In this document: positions 23,301 through 38,300 of the stretch, piece after piece
How positions within the stretch are numbered: position 1 is the stretch's first letter
How the letters are laid out: each line of letters begins with the position of its first letter
NCBI RefSeq assembly: GCF_001949145.1
Contig: NW_019091441.1
Span: forward strand, 799,953-863,952
Direction of reading: 5' to 3'
From: Acanthaster planci
Lineage: Eukaryota > Echinodermata > Asteroidea > Valvatida > Acanthasteridae
DNA: 64,000 nucleotides
Made by a program: the position numbers and the translations under genes
Notes under the pieces: generated by a model
The model's database searches: none
What the model was told of the DNA's origin: nothing
The model's input: the letters and a program-made list of their open reading frames with translations, nothing else

Positions 23301-26300
23301 ACTCCACACCATCCTGCCTATTACTCCCTGTATCACCCAGTGTCACAACTGGGGTACATCTATAGTTTGTGGGAGGGGGCACTTGGAGGGCCCTCATTTT
23401 CTTGAGGGGGGACACTCAATGGCTTGGTCACAGCTTAAAACTCTGACCAAGATGGACTATCACCAGGTTTTTTCCTTTTTTAATTTCTGAGTGGGAAGGG
23501 AGGGGGGAGGGGGAAAAGGACGAACATATAGGGGCACAGGGATCAAGCAGGGAGGTGGTGAACCCATCCCCTTTCCGTTACACCACTAATATCACCCCAA
23601 TCTGCCCCAGCGCTTCCTGTTTTCATGGTTCATATGGGGATTAGATATAACGTGACACAAGTGTACTGTATTTGGTTGTACGTCTTCTGGCTGATGCGCC
23701 CTCAAATAAAGACAAAATAGACTGACAAAGTGGGAGCCGGCACTGACAGCAAACAGTGAAACAGGCCAGTAGGGTATTGATAACATGTTCCTGGGGTTAT
23801 ATTTCAGTTTAAGCTATTTCACTCCATAGTTGTGCCAGTATACAACAGTGGACTGTCATGTAGATCACCAAATATTGAAATTCTCTGTCATTTCTACATG
23901 TTTCCCTTCAGACCATATCAGCAGACATGCTTATATTGGGAGTGGTGAAAGAAGTCCATGAGTACGAGATTGTTGTCAGTCTTCCCAACATGATGACTGG
24001 CTATGTGCAGATCACCGATGTGTCATTTACCTATACCAAACTATTAGAAATGTTGGGGGATGATTCGATTGAGCTTTCTGAAGATATGCAGGTACCGTAA
24101 GCTGTTTCTTCTCTTTTTATTCATGTTGTTGTCTTGCATCATACAAGTTCACATATATGATTTCTCTCCACTTGTTCCTTATACACTTCACACCAGATGA
24201 CATCTAAACATGGAGGGATGGATTTTCTGTGCTAAAATGTGGAGGATGTCCAAACACATTCTGTTGATTTTTGTATGCATTGCCGATGTCTGTACACATC
24301 CTCTTGCTCAAGTGACTCCCATTGAGTTTGTACACACAGAGGCTCAAAATAGTCCGTGGAGGTTGGGAGTGTGTGCTGCCCTCAAGGACTGTGGTCCAGC
24401 AGCTGGATGTTGTGACAAACATTGCTCTGTGACGTAGTCTCAGCACTTTGAAATAGCGACAGTGTAATAAGATATGTTTGACATATCTTTTACAAATGAC
24501 TGCCAAGGGTCAGCATTCATAAAGTCCAACTTTGTGAAGGACTGTGGTTATGGTTTCTTGTTCCCCCAAAATTGGTATTTTCAACTGAAAATAATGTGCG
24601 TGGGTAATTGCAGTGTGGAATAATACCATCAGCAAATGGTTCAAGTAGCTCAGTTGTGGAAGTTTGTGTCTAACTCCTCTTAAATATGCAGCAGTACAAA
24701 AGAAATTCTTGCAGGGAACTTTTCCGAGTCATCTGAATGATGCAGAATGTATTAAGGAGGGAGAGAACTGGCTGTGTTGGAAATGTTAAGCTCAACTGTT
24801 TGTGTATAGAGATGACACTTGAATCATTTTCTTTGCATGATATGCAGTCTAGCTCCCTGTAGTTTCTAGGGTCAATTTCAATTCAGTGTGACGTGGTGGG
24901 CAATGACTCACCCCACCAAGCTGATAATTTTTTTGTCACAAGCTCTCGCATAGGACAAAGCTTGCAGTTCTCATAACAATAGGCTGGCAAAGGGCAAATT
25001 AAATTTTCCAATTTACATTTTCCCCATGCGAAATTTTGTCAAGTATCAAGGTTAGAACTAATTTCATGGGGTCGCTTACCAGGAGAAATTGTGTAGAAAA
25101 GTTCTATAAGCTGATAAAAACAAACCCTCTTGGAAAAAAATTGCACAGTCCAACTTCATAGAATTGACCCCAGATCACCCTATGTATTCTGTGTTCTTTT
25201 CCAATTCTTCAGGATGTACCCAGTCTACAGACCCTCTTCACTGTGGGTCATCAGGTTGTCTGCAAGGTCAAGTCAGTAGGGTCAACAGGGACAGGACGGC
25301 AGCGGATCCAGTTGACCCTTGACCCCCAGGCTATCCACTCACAATTAAACCCTGGCATGTTGAAACCAGGAATGGTGAGTGTATGTTGACTCTAATGGAG
25401 GTGTGAAATCCGTTTCAGATTCTTGAGACCTGACGTGGAACAACACCATGAAAGAAGTTGAAGTTGTCAACATTAGAAACCATGGCCCATATAACAGTGA
25501 CAGTGGTATTTCTAAAGTTACATCTTTTGCCAGCTTTTGAGTGTAATATCTTGAACACCCGATAATACCTGCACAAATTCTGCCAAATCTGTTTTGTCAG
25601 TGAGAAATTTGATCTTCCCCCTCTCATTTACAAAGGGAAATTCCTGTAAAAATTATCTCAGTGAAAGAGTTGTAAACAGGCCACCGTGAGTCAGAAACTA
25701 ATCAAAACTCACCAGTCCTTTTGCAGACTTATTCAAAGGAATCCTGACAGAGGCATTCCATTGTCATTGTTTATCCTCTGTCCCATGGCATTTCTTAATT
25801 GTATAGTTATGTGTTTAATTACATCCATCTCATGTCCTTGCAAGTCCATCACAAGTCATCTAGCCTGAAGCCAAGTTACAAGCTATTGCAACAAACATGA
25901 CGTTATTCTTCTGTTATGGTTCACCTTTTTACTCATGACTGGTCTTATGATGGACTGGACAACACCACTGGCTCAGTTTTCTCTTGAGCTGTTGTGTATT
26001 CAGCCAGCATGTTTTCCAGTGGAAGAATTTTGACAGGATGTCATCAAGTAAAACATTGAAATTTATGGATTTTAAATGGACTGCAATCAGTGAACGTGCA
26101 ACCCAATGGTCTTGCAGATAATATCTGGCAGCGTGTCCAGCATTGAGGATCACGGGTATGTCGTTGATGTAGGCATCCCTGGAGTGAACAGCTTTCTCAG
26201 TAGTGGTTTAGCTGAAGCATTCATCATGACAAACAACCAAGGTAATTCCCAGTGAAGTGAGGTTTGTAAAAACTGTCATTCCAAAATCTGAAAACTGTGA

Positions 26301-29300
26301 TCCTCACCCTTCAATGCTGCCAAGTAATACCCTTGGTAGAGCCATCCACCATGACACTATCCGCCCTGAGTTGAAGTGCACCCCAAGCGGCAAAACAAAG
26401 ACAGATGGTAGTAAGTTTTCCAAGTGGGTTCTTGCATGCATTCTGCGTGTACACAGAGACCATACATTAAGGAACAGATTCGTTACGCGTACTCAGCGTG
26501 CTCCGTGTCAAACATGCCACTGATCTCCGTTATAAACGCACGCCTGTGTGGTGAGTACCAAGAAAACAAGCCCTCTTTTGTTCTGCTGGGAGCAGATAAG
26601 GTCTGTCAAAAGATGCCAAAATTTCACACGACCCCAATTTTTCCCTGAGACTCGCTCCCATTGCAGTATTTGAGTGTTTGGTTGGCATACATCTGTCATG
26701 CATTACAAACTGAACAGTGCGGCATATTTTCACATCAAATAACAATGAATTCTTTATCACATGGTACAAGGTTCATAACGTGTTCCTTGTATGGTTGTCT
26801 TATCATTCTAATCCAGAACTTGTGCTGGCTTCACATTTTCTCACATTTTTTGCCGTTTATAAAGATTTGAAGGCTTGCCCACTGTGTAAATACTGTGCAC
26901 AATCCTATAGTCTTTGCCCAGTGACAGTGGCAGAGAACTTGACACTCAACAAAGGCCATGTAATTGATTACTGCATTGCTGTAGAGATGGCTTTATGTTG
27001 AACTTGCCACTTGCCTCCATTACTTCTGATATCACTTTATGGTGGGGCCGTTGTCACAATTTAGAGGTTGTAGTGAGAACTATTATGCAAATGGTGTATA
27101 AAAGTAATGGCTTTCAAGAGTGTGGTGTTTGGATGTATTTTAAGAAAACTTAAACTTTTGCTCTTTTGAAAGTCAGACTTTTGGTAAGAAATAGAACCGT
27201 CAACAAGCCATAAATACTGTCTTAGAAGAGTGTGTAATTAGAAATATTCCTATTTACACTTTCAAAAGTTTGCCACCAGGCTGTTTTCATTCTCTTAAAA
27301 ACGTGGATACACACACTATTCTAAATCTGAAGCTAGACTTCAAACAATTTTACTCTTTGATGAAACGTATTGAAGGAAATTCCCCTTAGGATGCCAGACT
27401 TTGCTGATGGGTTCCTGGATCCTCACCTTTGTCCTCACCTTTGCCTTGTGAAAATTTGAGGAAATTTCATAGGCCTGAGGATGAGACAGATTGTGTGCTT
27501 TTGTAGGCCTGTCTTAACTTGGGGTCTCTGTCAGAAAAATTCAATCCAACCAGATTTGACTTGGACCTAGAGCTAAATCAATATGTGAAAATTAATTGTG
27601 ATTATTTACAAATAAGTTTAAGTCTCATAGAAGAAACTCATCTCGCAGGAATGTTCAGTGAGAGTTTTTTCTGTTTTCAGGGCAACCATTGTCCATTGCC
27701 CAGCCAATCAAGTGCCTCATCAAGGACGTGAAATCGGATGGGAGGTCTCTTGTTCTCTCTGCAAATCCAAGCTCTGTTGCCAAGGCGACGGCCAAGATGT
27801 CTTCCCATGACAGTTTTGTCTCTCTTGTGCCCGGGACAAAGGTCAAAGCTACCATTCAAAATGTGAGGATGTTCAAATTTTCCAATATTTCTCATATATT
27901 TCCCAATGTGAATAATTATGTCCATTATAAAGTAAGTTGGTGTCAGTGTTGGACCAACCATGCCTTTGTATCAAAATAAATGCCAGTATTGAGACTCTCC
28001 TCTGTTCCGTTTTTAATATTATGCCCAAGTCAAATTTAATTTATCTCAAGTTGATAAGCTAAAGGTTTGTACACATCTAGTGGAAAATTGGACATGTGTG
28101 CTCTGCACCTGTCACATGTAGTGCATGCTTGTGATGTGCCCTTCCATTGCCTTTGTAGGGTAGGCCTTACAGTATCATCTAAAGTCCTTACATGTACACC
28201 ATGTACATGGAGTCCAGCCAAATAGGCCAAAAGGAAATTCAGGGGTATTACTAAGGGGGAGTGCAGGGCCTGAGACCCTCCATTTCCTGGTTTTGTTTGA
28301 AAATCTTTGGCCAAACTGAGTAACACAGTGAAAAGGGTTCCAAGGTAGGAGAATGCTGTGGACTGGAGAGTTTAAAGCAGCATTGGGACACTTACAGAGG
28401 CAAAGATGAGGTGGTGAAAAGATATCAAAATGTAAAACATGATGGGTGAAAATGGTTGATAAAAGCACAGAAAAAAGATACATGTATTCCCGAAATGACA
28501 GTTATCTTACTAGTACTGTCTTAGCATAATTTTGTGATTAAACAAAATGGGAGGAAAATTACCATTTTGCTGTGAGCAAACAGCTTTGGCCATGTGCCTG
28601 ACAAGCATTGCGTAATTGTGGGCAGCACAGGCTACTCTGAACTACACAAGCAATCGTGACATATTTCCTGCTTTGTATGTTACCCTTGCAACACTCTTAC
28701 AACCCCTGGAGGTCAGCCATTTTTATTGGGAAAGGGTACCAAATCATAATGGCATCGTGATTTTTACTTGACATTCTTTACAAAAACTCACAATTAGTAG
28801 TGGTTTTGTCTTTAAACTTTGCAGATCTGAAGTGTAGCATTATTTGATGTGGCTGAGTATAACTTCTGAATTTGACTGACAAGAGTTTATTTTTGACTGA
28901 TAAATGACATGTCATTGAATCTTGTGTAAAGTTTCATGATTTTAGTCTAAATTTCACACAAACTTATACAATGAAATGGTTTAAAACCTTCATGAATTGC
29001 ATTGTTGTTAACTTCACAGTCCATCAGTGAGACGTTTTTGACTTCTCTTTGAATGCATCTTTCTAGATTAATAAAGACAACATCAGGGTTGAGTTCCTGT
29101 CTTCATACAGGGGCTGCATAGACCAACTACATTTTGAAGACAACACTAAACCTTCCACTGAGTACGAGGAAAAACAAGTGGTCAGTTTTCCACCCAGTGT
29201 TTGTTTCTTCATTTCCCAGGACTCCATGTCAGTGGCATTATTTTCCATGTTTAAAACAGTATCACACTAGAAAATCATGCCTCTGTTATGATGAGAACAT

Positions 29301-32300
29301 CTGGGCCAGTCTCCCTGTGCTGAGACGCACAACCAATGGTGACCGGCTCTAGAAAAATGGGTAATAAGTTGCCAGATTCAGGTTATGAGTTTCTGATGTG
29401 GTTGTATTCTGTACATCACAAGCTACATTTTGATACATGCATGACCCCTGTAGTGCACTGCATTCCAGAGATATATAGACATTTGTATATCCACATTTTT
29501 CAAATTCAATAAAAGCAATTTTCAAGGAAAACACATAAAGTGCAGCGCTTGGAAACAATGCGACAGTGTATGAAGGATTTCCCACTGAATGGTCAATTTT
29601 TCATCATATTTATCAGTATCCATGTTTGTAGTCACAAATTCTAAAAATATAAATATTATAGAAGCTAAAACACAAAATCACATTTTTGAAGAAATTTTGC
29701 CCTCTCCAAATAGAACAGGCCATTACGTGTTTTGGCATTGCGTGACTTATTACTTTTTTTTGCAGAGTGGGTCAGAATTTTGGTGAAGGGCAGTTCTGTG
29801 CCAGTGTTGCCCTTGGTTTAAAATTTGGTTTTTCACGGGATATGATCATGATGTGATGACTGTTTACTCGCCAACTCCAGTGACTTTTTATTCCTCATTA
29901 TACCCCAAAAGAGGGTTTAAAAGGTGTCAGTCTGTTTTTTTGGCAACACATAGCTTTACCTGTCCTTTAAACGTCAAAAGTTTCAAAAGAAATCTCAGCG
30001 ATTGGGGGACACTTCCATTGAAGAAACATCACTAGAGGTGAGGTCCTAACTATGTACCATCATATGGGAGGACAGGACACTGCAGAAACTCCCTGCCAAT
30101 ATGTCAGTCCCTACCCACAGTAGTATCCCTCTTGCCGAGCAAGAGTAAGTTTCCAGACTACGACAAAATCTCTATATTTTTATAACAACCCAAGGTTCAA
30201 ATCCCTTTTGGGTCAGCATGAGGATTGGATTTTTCAGTCCTTACCTAATTATTTGAGTTTTCCTTGGAATGTTTGTCCAGTTTTCCTCCATAGATCTCTT
30301 AAACTAAACATTTCTTCATTTTTTTTTGTCTTGGTCACTGACATGTATATTTTACCCTGTAATTGGCATTTGCACTGTTAGATATTAAAATAAGAAATAA
30401 ACCAAAAATAAAATAAAGTGCTACATCGTCAGTATTATAGACCTATCGGATTAAAATAGTCAGAGTGATACTTCTGGTAAGTTGAATCATTACCATGCTT
30501 ATGTTTTTTGGCAGGTGCGAGCATGTGTAATATTCCACTGTCCTCACAGTAAATCCCTGGGGTTGAGCCTGATGCCGGCGCACACTGAGTCCCCAGTGCA
30601 GGCTGATCAGCAACCTCTATTCCAAGGCCTGTGCACTGGTGACATCATCAAGAAAGCCAAAGTTGTAAGGATAGATCCCAAAATTGGAATGTTGCTTCAA
30701 CTGAATGACCAAGACAGAGGCATTGTTTATGTGAGTATTGAAAGCAAGGCAGCCTTGTGCATGAACATTATAAAGGGCCTTGCTGATCCATATTGCAGAT
30801 GTTAGTGGAAAGGTTACGCAGTTGGCTACAACATTTCTAATAAAAGAAGTGTCGGTACTCAGTGATATTCCAAGTGTCCCATTTTGGTGTGGTCGTTAAG
30901 CGTCAAAGTAAAACCGAGGCTGACATGAGCAACTTTTCAACCGTGGATGGTGGTAAGATACACCTGTCCCTTTCATTATGTCAACTGTATGCAACACATT
31001 GTCAAATACACACAAATGTTTGGTGTACATGTCAAAAGCCCACATTAATGTTCATGCATGTATAATGCTTGACACAGTTCGTACATCCAGGTGAGATAAA
31101 GCTGTTTCAATTAATTGGCATTCTGTATTTGAAAAATTTAAGGAAATTTCATTATCTTCACCACCCGTGCCATTTATCCAGAACTACTAAATTTGGTAAT
31201 CATTTCTATTAGCTCCAAGAAATCTAAACATGTTCGGCCGCTGTGTGTCACACAATATTTCCCTACATATGAATATTGCCCATATCTTTATTATGCTTTT
31301 CATTCAATATGCCTTTCAGAATTCAAAGTAATAACCCTTTGGGTATGGAAAGCCTAATCCTAAAAATTGTCTACTCCAGAAATACCACACTCTAAAACAG
31401 TACCCACTCACAAAATTTGCATTTTTCTTTCTTTTCCTTTGTCTTTAAACATTAGCTTCCACATATAGCAGACACAAAGGTTACCAATCCGAACAGTCTG
31501 TACCACGTAGGCAGCAAGGTAGTCTGTAGGATATTAGACTTCAACTTAATGGATGGGATAGCAACAGTCTCTATGAAGCAGTCTGTGTTGGATCAGCCAT
31601 TCCTTGGTTACCATGACATCCAGCCCGGTTGCTTGGTCGAGGTATATTGCTACTTCCTCCTATTTTGCAAGAACAGTAAAATACTGCTCCATGAATGTTA
31701 CAGGATTCAAACTCCCCAGTACTGCATATTCTATATGTGACAAATGTTGACTGTCCTCTCAAGGTGCTTTGGGGCTTTTTTTTTACTCCTTAAACAAAGT
31801 ATGAAGAAAAGGGAACACTCCAAGGATCCCCTAGGAAGGCTATTTTGATTGGACTGTAGAGGGAACAAATTAGATAATGACAAGATTAGAATTCACAAGC
31901 TTCCTTAGTCTAATGATGAATACATTGTGAGTTAATGTTGCATTATTTTTAAAGAAAAACCGAATTGATTTTCAATATGTATCTTTTGTTTTTTATTTAC
32001 TAGGGTACCCTTACAGCCATATTGGAGAAGGGTCTCTCCATTAAGATATCTGATCATGTGAGTGGGTTTGTACCCAGAATTCACATGGCTGATGTGATCA
32101 TTCATAAACCGCAGGGCAAATTCACTGTCGGCGAGCTGTTGGAACTCAGGGTAAATAATCCATTTTTTGCGTGTTATTTTCTGTCTTTTAAGTTTTGTGT
32201 TACTGCATTTTTTAAAAATGTAACTTCTTTTGTCCCAGCTTACAACTGTCAAAGGAATTATTATTTGAAATTCTAAACATATGATACATCTTTAGCTTTT

Positions 32301-35300
32301 CTGAGAAGAACTAACTTTAGTGGGATTGCATGTAAACCTTTGTAAAGTTTTGTGGAAAACTGGTGTTGGATTCTCAAAACATCTTCCACTTCAGTTCATT
32401 AATGAATTGGATACGTTTATGACATATTTTAGACCCACACTGAACTTGCTCAAATTTCAGTCAGGTCAAACTTACCGACAAAAGCAGGGAGCATACTGGA
32501 ATAGTTTGGATTTTCATAGTTTTACAAATCGTTTTTATTCCTTTTTTTAATTGCTTCTTGTTTTAATAAGGAGTTGGTCTCCGGCATTACATGGCGATAA
32601 TGTTTACATCTTGGATGAAACTGGAAACTCGGCAACATCGTCAATGCCACTCAAGAATGTTTAAGTCTCACCTGAGATTGTGAATTATGTCCTACAAGCC
32701 AAGTGTTTGAATTCTGGTTTTTTTTTACAAAATATCCCCCATGACGCCTGTCTCTTTCTGCCCAAGGTGCTGTACGTGAATCCAGAGAGACGTCGCCTGC
32801 TGCTGACCCACAAGAAAAGTCTTGTCCATTCTACACTGCCTGTCATAACCTCTTACGATCAGCCTCGCAGGGACATGATACTGCACGGTTTCATTATCTC
32901 AATCAAGGACTTTGGCTATCTCGTTCGTTTCTACAATGATATCACAGGTATGCAGCTTTGATTTGAAATATGAATGCCATCCCTTCCAAGTTTTGTCTAA
33001 CATCCTCAAACTTTTGCAGTGATGTTTGCCCTAAAAAATAATCTGTTCCTTGCAAACATAATAACAAGATGTCTCAGAAAATAAGTATTGTATGTTTCAC
33101 ATGCTTTGCTGAGATGCAGAAAGTGGCAGAAAGCAGTTTTTGGCTTTTTTGGTAACCCCTGTGCTGCCCAAACTGCCTGATCTGGATGAGGTCACATGCT
33201 GTATGGTCTTGGTCAAGCACTCTCAAAGCCAGAATCAAGTATCTGTCAAGCATGCTGAGAATGGCAACAGATCCGTTGTGAGAGTTTCCAAACAGTGCAA
33301 TGAGTGTCATTTGCTTTCTTACAACAACCATTGCATGTGGTGCTTGCTATAAACAGGGCCTTTGCTCATTTGACAGAGATCCTAAGGCATTAAGCACGGC
33401 AGAGAACTTGCCGACAAGAAGAGCGGATTTCGTTAATCAGTTCCTGTCGGAGGACATTTTAACACACTGGGAGTTCTCAGCAGCACCCATCACACGGAGG
33501 ATGTTTAAACCCGTTGGGGTAAAGCCTGTGTGCGGTGCTGGCTGACTTTCATCCACATCCCCGATCTTGAGTGATTCCCGTTAAGTTTGTACGTACTCAA
33601 ACCTCAAACTAGTCCGTAGAGGTTGTGGGTGTCTGGGATTCTCATGCAGCCATGTTCTATGGCTGGGTGTTGAAGTATAAAATATCACTCAAGGATATTG
33701 TCCCTAAGTGTCAAAAAGTGGCAGTGTGGTTAAGGAATGGACGTTTCCCAAGAAATATACAAATTAGACAGGCTCATGTGCGCTATTACCACTGGTTGGT
33801 AAGCACAGCCGTCAATACCGTCAGTAGTGTAGGAGACCTGCTCTAACCATAACCTGGAGCATTGAAGGTCAATCAAAACCATATTACAGCCTCAGTCAGA
33901 TACTTCAGCATGCTTTTCTTGAGACTAAGTGAAGTTTTCTGTGTCCAGAGGTTAGAGAGTAACAATTCCTTGTCTTTAAGTTTGGCACTCATATCAAACT
34001 GTGCTAGTACAAGAAATGGCATGTATGTGCTCATAGCTGCATACACATGGACATTTGTATTGTAACGTCATAGATTTATGCAATATTGCCTACCAGTTTT
34101 AGTAATGTGCATGCGCTGCCTTATTTACATATTTCATGGGAAAGATCCATCGTTGTACAAATTGTGAAAAAATGACCACCAAGGGTCAGCATTTGTAAAG
34201 TTCAACTTTGTGAAGGAAAGTGGTTGTGGTGTCTTGTCATTTTAAAAGTCAGTATTTTTGCCAAAAACAATACCACACCTTTGTTGTGGATTAATATGGT
34301 CTGCAACTGGAAAATATGAGAATGTAGCATCCAACATAGATTTCCACACATTTGTACTCACTGTAGAAACACTCTAAACTGATCCCAGATAGACAAAGTG
34401 CTACTTGGTCTTGGGTAATGAATACCATGAATGGCAGCTGAAGGTCCAGGTCCCAGACCCTGGTGTACTCTATTGTGGGAGGCCCTTGTCTCAGGTTTTG
34501 TCAAAAATAGGTTTCCAGAGCTATGGCAATGTCTGTTGTCATTGAGTTTCTACATATTTCAAGAAAATAGATTGAGATGCACCCTTAGGGTCTTCTGCAA
34601 ATGGTAGACAGTATCAGAAGAAGGAAACTTGGGGTCCAACATCTCAACCTCACAATGTCCACTTGGATAACATGTCAGCGGTTTGCCATGGACTTGCAGG
34701 TTTGATCCCACGTTCCGAGCTCTGTACTGGCCCACAACCAGTACCAGACGGCTCTTACTTCATTGGTCAAGTAGTCAAGTGCCGAGTAATCAAGACCTAC
34801 TCACCAGAAGCCAAACGCATCACTCTGTCACTCAGGCTATCAGCAACAGAGGATAAACAGACCAAGGAAATTGACTATAAGAACCCACGCATGGGCAAGG
34901 TTGGTTAATCAGTCTTCATTTCATCAGCCATGCCCTCACTGTTGTCAATTGTTAGATATAGTCACCCAAAAGGGATCCCCAAACCACTGACAGGTGTTTT
35001 CAAGGCAGTGGCTATGTTATCATGTATTATGGCAACATGTCTGAGCTTAAACTTCTCATTCTTAGATTACATGTATGTGCCATGAGTGGCTAGGAGCCTA
35101 CTTCAATTTCGAGTCTGACGTCAATTTCAAGTAGAATTCTGAGTCAGTGCAAGTGAAAGGGCACTTACGCATTGCATGTATTTTCCTTGGCTACAGAGTT
35201 GCATGGAAACCTTTAATTAATGAAAATTAACGGGTAAATTTGCATTGAGTTTTATTATTTGATTTATTTAGTTCATTCATGTCCTGATACTTACAAATAA

Positions 35301-38300
35301 ATGTCAAGATAAATATCTTGATTCGTTAGCATCCTATGAGCTTTCCCTTAGCTTTGCCTTTGGAAAAAGGCAAAGCTAATATACATATATGCTTTTGTGA
35401 AAACCTGATATTTTGTGATTTTCCTGATTTAAAAATATTATTTTTCCATTACCAGCTGACGGATGTTAAAGTAACAAAGGTCAGAGATCTTGGACTTGAG
35501 GTCAGCATTCATCCCGAAGGCACCCCTGCATTTCTTCCCAAAGTGCACCTGTCAGACTTTGTTGAAAATTGCAGCCTGATGTTGGCATGTTACGAGAAAG
35601 GTGACACCATAACCAATGCCATGCACTGGTCATTCTCACCCACCAGAAACTGTGCCGTATCCTTTCTGAAGTGTCAAATTGGATTTGGGGTTTTTATACA
35701 CAGGTACCTTTTACACAGACAAACAATAGCCGAGTGTACCGACGGAAGATGGTATTCAGGGGGATGTCTTGCATGTGTACATCTACACCCAAGGCCGTAA
35801 CCAGTCTGTATTCCAAGTTTACTGACTCTCCTTTATACTAGTGTGCCACAGAAAGCCTCTCAGACACCTCTGATTGGCCAGAATACCAGCATGATCTCTT
35901 TGAAATATTATTCAGTTTTCTATATGCAGTGGTCCATTGCAGTCCATTGTTCTCTCTGTGGTAATAGTCCCTCAGGAGACCACTTCGTTGGATTTGTTTT
36001 TTACTGCAGGGAGTATCCTATTTTGCTGCTTTATAAATAGGCTGTCTTTGTGGAAGGGGAAGTGGAGTCAGGCTTGTGTAGGGGTACTGTAGGGTACCGA
36101 AGTGAATATGTCATGTGTATAATTGTGACCCGCTCTTCAAAAAAGGGTATTGAGGGACACTGTGCTATTTCACACTAAGGGCTTTTTTAGGTGGACAGGG
36201 TGATTTTTTACTTCCTGGGTTTTTTGGCTTCTATTATATCAGTACTTCCACAATTCATACAAGAATCCCAACTGTTGCTGTGGGTATCAAGAGACTTTTT
36301 TTTGGTTGATTTCTTTTTCCACTTTCTGTGTTTAAAGGGCTTTATCTCTGGAAGTAATTCTGTTAATGTGTATAATATGTTTATGCAAAAATCAATATAT
36401 CTCCAGATTACGAAATGCCTCAGGGTTCAAACCTACACCAAATGAAAGCTTACTATGTAACCTATTCAAAAGTGTATGTCCCATAATACCCTTTTTTGTG
36501 GAGCCGGTCACAATTATACGTAAAAGGCATAAGCACAAAAACCAGTCTGTGAACTAATACGCATGCATACTCCATTAATTTGCAGTACACTTCCGGACAC
36601 CTCTCCATTCTTACCTGACCTCCCTGGGAATTTGCTAGGAGCTGTCCTTTAGTCCTTCAAAACCCACAACTTTTCCTGGAACTGAGGGCACATTCTTTTT
36701 GTAAACTTTCAAGGGCAACAAGTCACATGTGAGGGTGTGGCTAGGCTGTACCTTTCTGAATCCTGCAGAAACTTTTAAACCTGATGGATTTAGAGAATCT
36801 AAGATCATAAGGATAAAAAAGACTTCTTTAGCCTTTAACCTTCCCAAATTTTTTGAAATCCCCCTGCGTGGCGTTTTTTGAAGGATTAAGCCCGTATGGC
36901 AAATTTGTGGCCCATTGAAAAGATGACTGATGTACAAGGTTTTGGGCTCAATTTTTGCTGTTAATGCTCACACACACTATAATTTGTTCCCTTGTGAAGA
37001 CATTGCTTTGTTCTCGTGTACTAAAACATCTCCCGGGTCTCCACAAGGCACCAGATTTTGAATCAGCTGTAAACACATTTAGGCTCAGATTATGCTCAAA
37101 GTCATCCACACAGCTCCTGGATATCATTTGCACTGCTTCAGAATATTGAGAGGATTATTAAGGCAGTGGTCAACCCTCCAATGAACACATTCAGGAAACA
37201 ATGGATCATTGAGGCTGTATGTAACTTGTACCCAGAGGCAGCTGAAAGATTTAGCAGGACTGAAGTTGTATTCTAGCCGAGGAAATGAGGGATAGTTTAC
37301 CAGAGTAGTCAATCAGTCATTAAAAAGGACAAGGTTAATCAACAGAGAACCCTGCAGGATTTCAAAAATACCCAGTGTTCATGAAGACGCCCATTTTCAT
37401 TTTGCTGACTTGCTTCATTACCATCACTCTTGGCATAAAAATTTAATTCCCTTGACAAGCTAACATGCAGATTGTAACTTGCAAACCAATGCTGATAGAA
37501 GCCAGGCAAAATAAAGAGCTGGTCCGAGGCTTCAGCGAGGTGCAGTCGGGGACACTGGTCATGGGAGTGGTGAAGCGAGTAATGCCGTATGGAATCTTCA
37601 TTGAACTCCCGAATAACGTCGTTGGACTAGCCCCAAAAGCTGTATGTACATGTGTGTTTTTTAACCCTAACCCCCGAGGGTGTATGCAAAATCATATTGA
37701 AATTGGAAGATTTGGGACTGTTAGGGATAAAAGCAGAATTTGGAATGGAAAAGTTTTTGATGTTTTTTTGTGGAAGAGTTTGACATTTAGCCATGTGTAC
37801 TTTTCATTTTCACCTTTGTTAGGCAATGTCAGATGATTTCATCAGCAGCTCCAACGCCTTCCAAATTGGCCAGACCCTAAGAGCCCGAGTCTCCGAGGTG
37901 GACCACGAGAAATCTCGCTTCCTACTGAGTCTCAAGTCGTCCATTTGCCTCCCTAAGAAGGGCGAGGGGCAGAGCTTGCTGGAAAAGTACTTCCATGAGA
38001 GGGATGTGATCATCAGAAAACTGGCAAACAAGGAAGGTAACGAGATGTTAGATGTATTGTGACCAACATAGTCTTTGACAACAATTTCCTGTCTGATACT
38101 CCCAGAAAGATAGCAAATATTGGTAGTGTTGGTGTGTATTTGGTTTGTTGTGGTCTGTATTAGTTTGATTTATAAACATCAATTAAATAATAAAGAGATA
38201 AAGACAGTGAAGAGACTTCTTAATGCAACACAAGTGATAAATTGTGGATCTTGGCAAATAGCAATTGTACCAGGCCAAGCCATAAATGTACAATTTTATC

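Noticed and set aside
30862-31065. Possible exon starting [13 protein letters not shown]
   Set aside because: Exon 8 joins directly in phase to LPHIADTKV at 31456, which matches the human protein. Nothing is missing between them.
35657-35800. Extension of PDCD11 exon 13 to the in-frame stop
   Set aside because: Homology to human stops at about 35656, and only the gtatcc donor there joins in phase to the next homologous exon.
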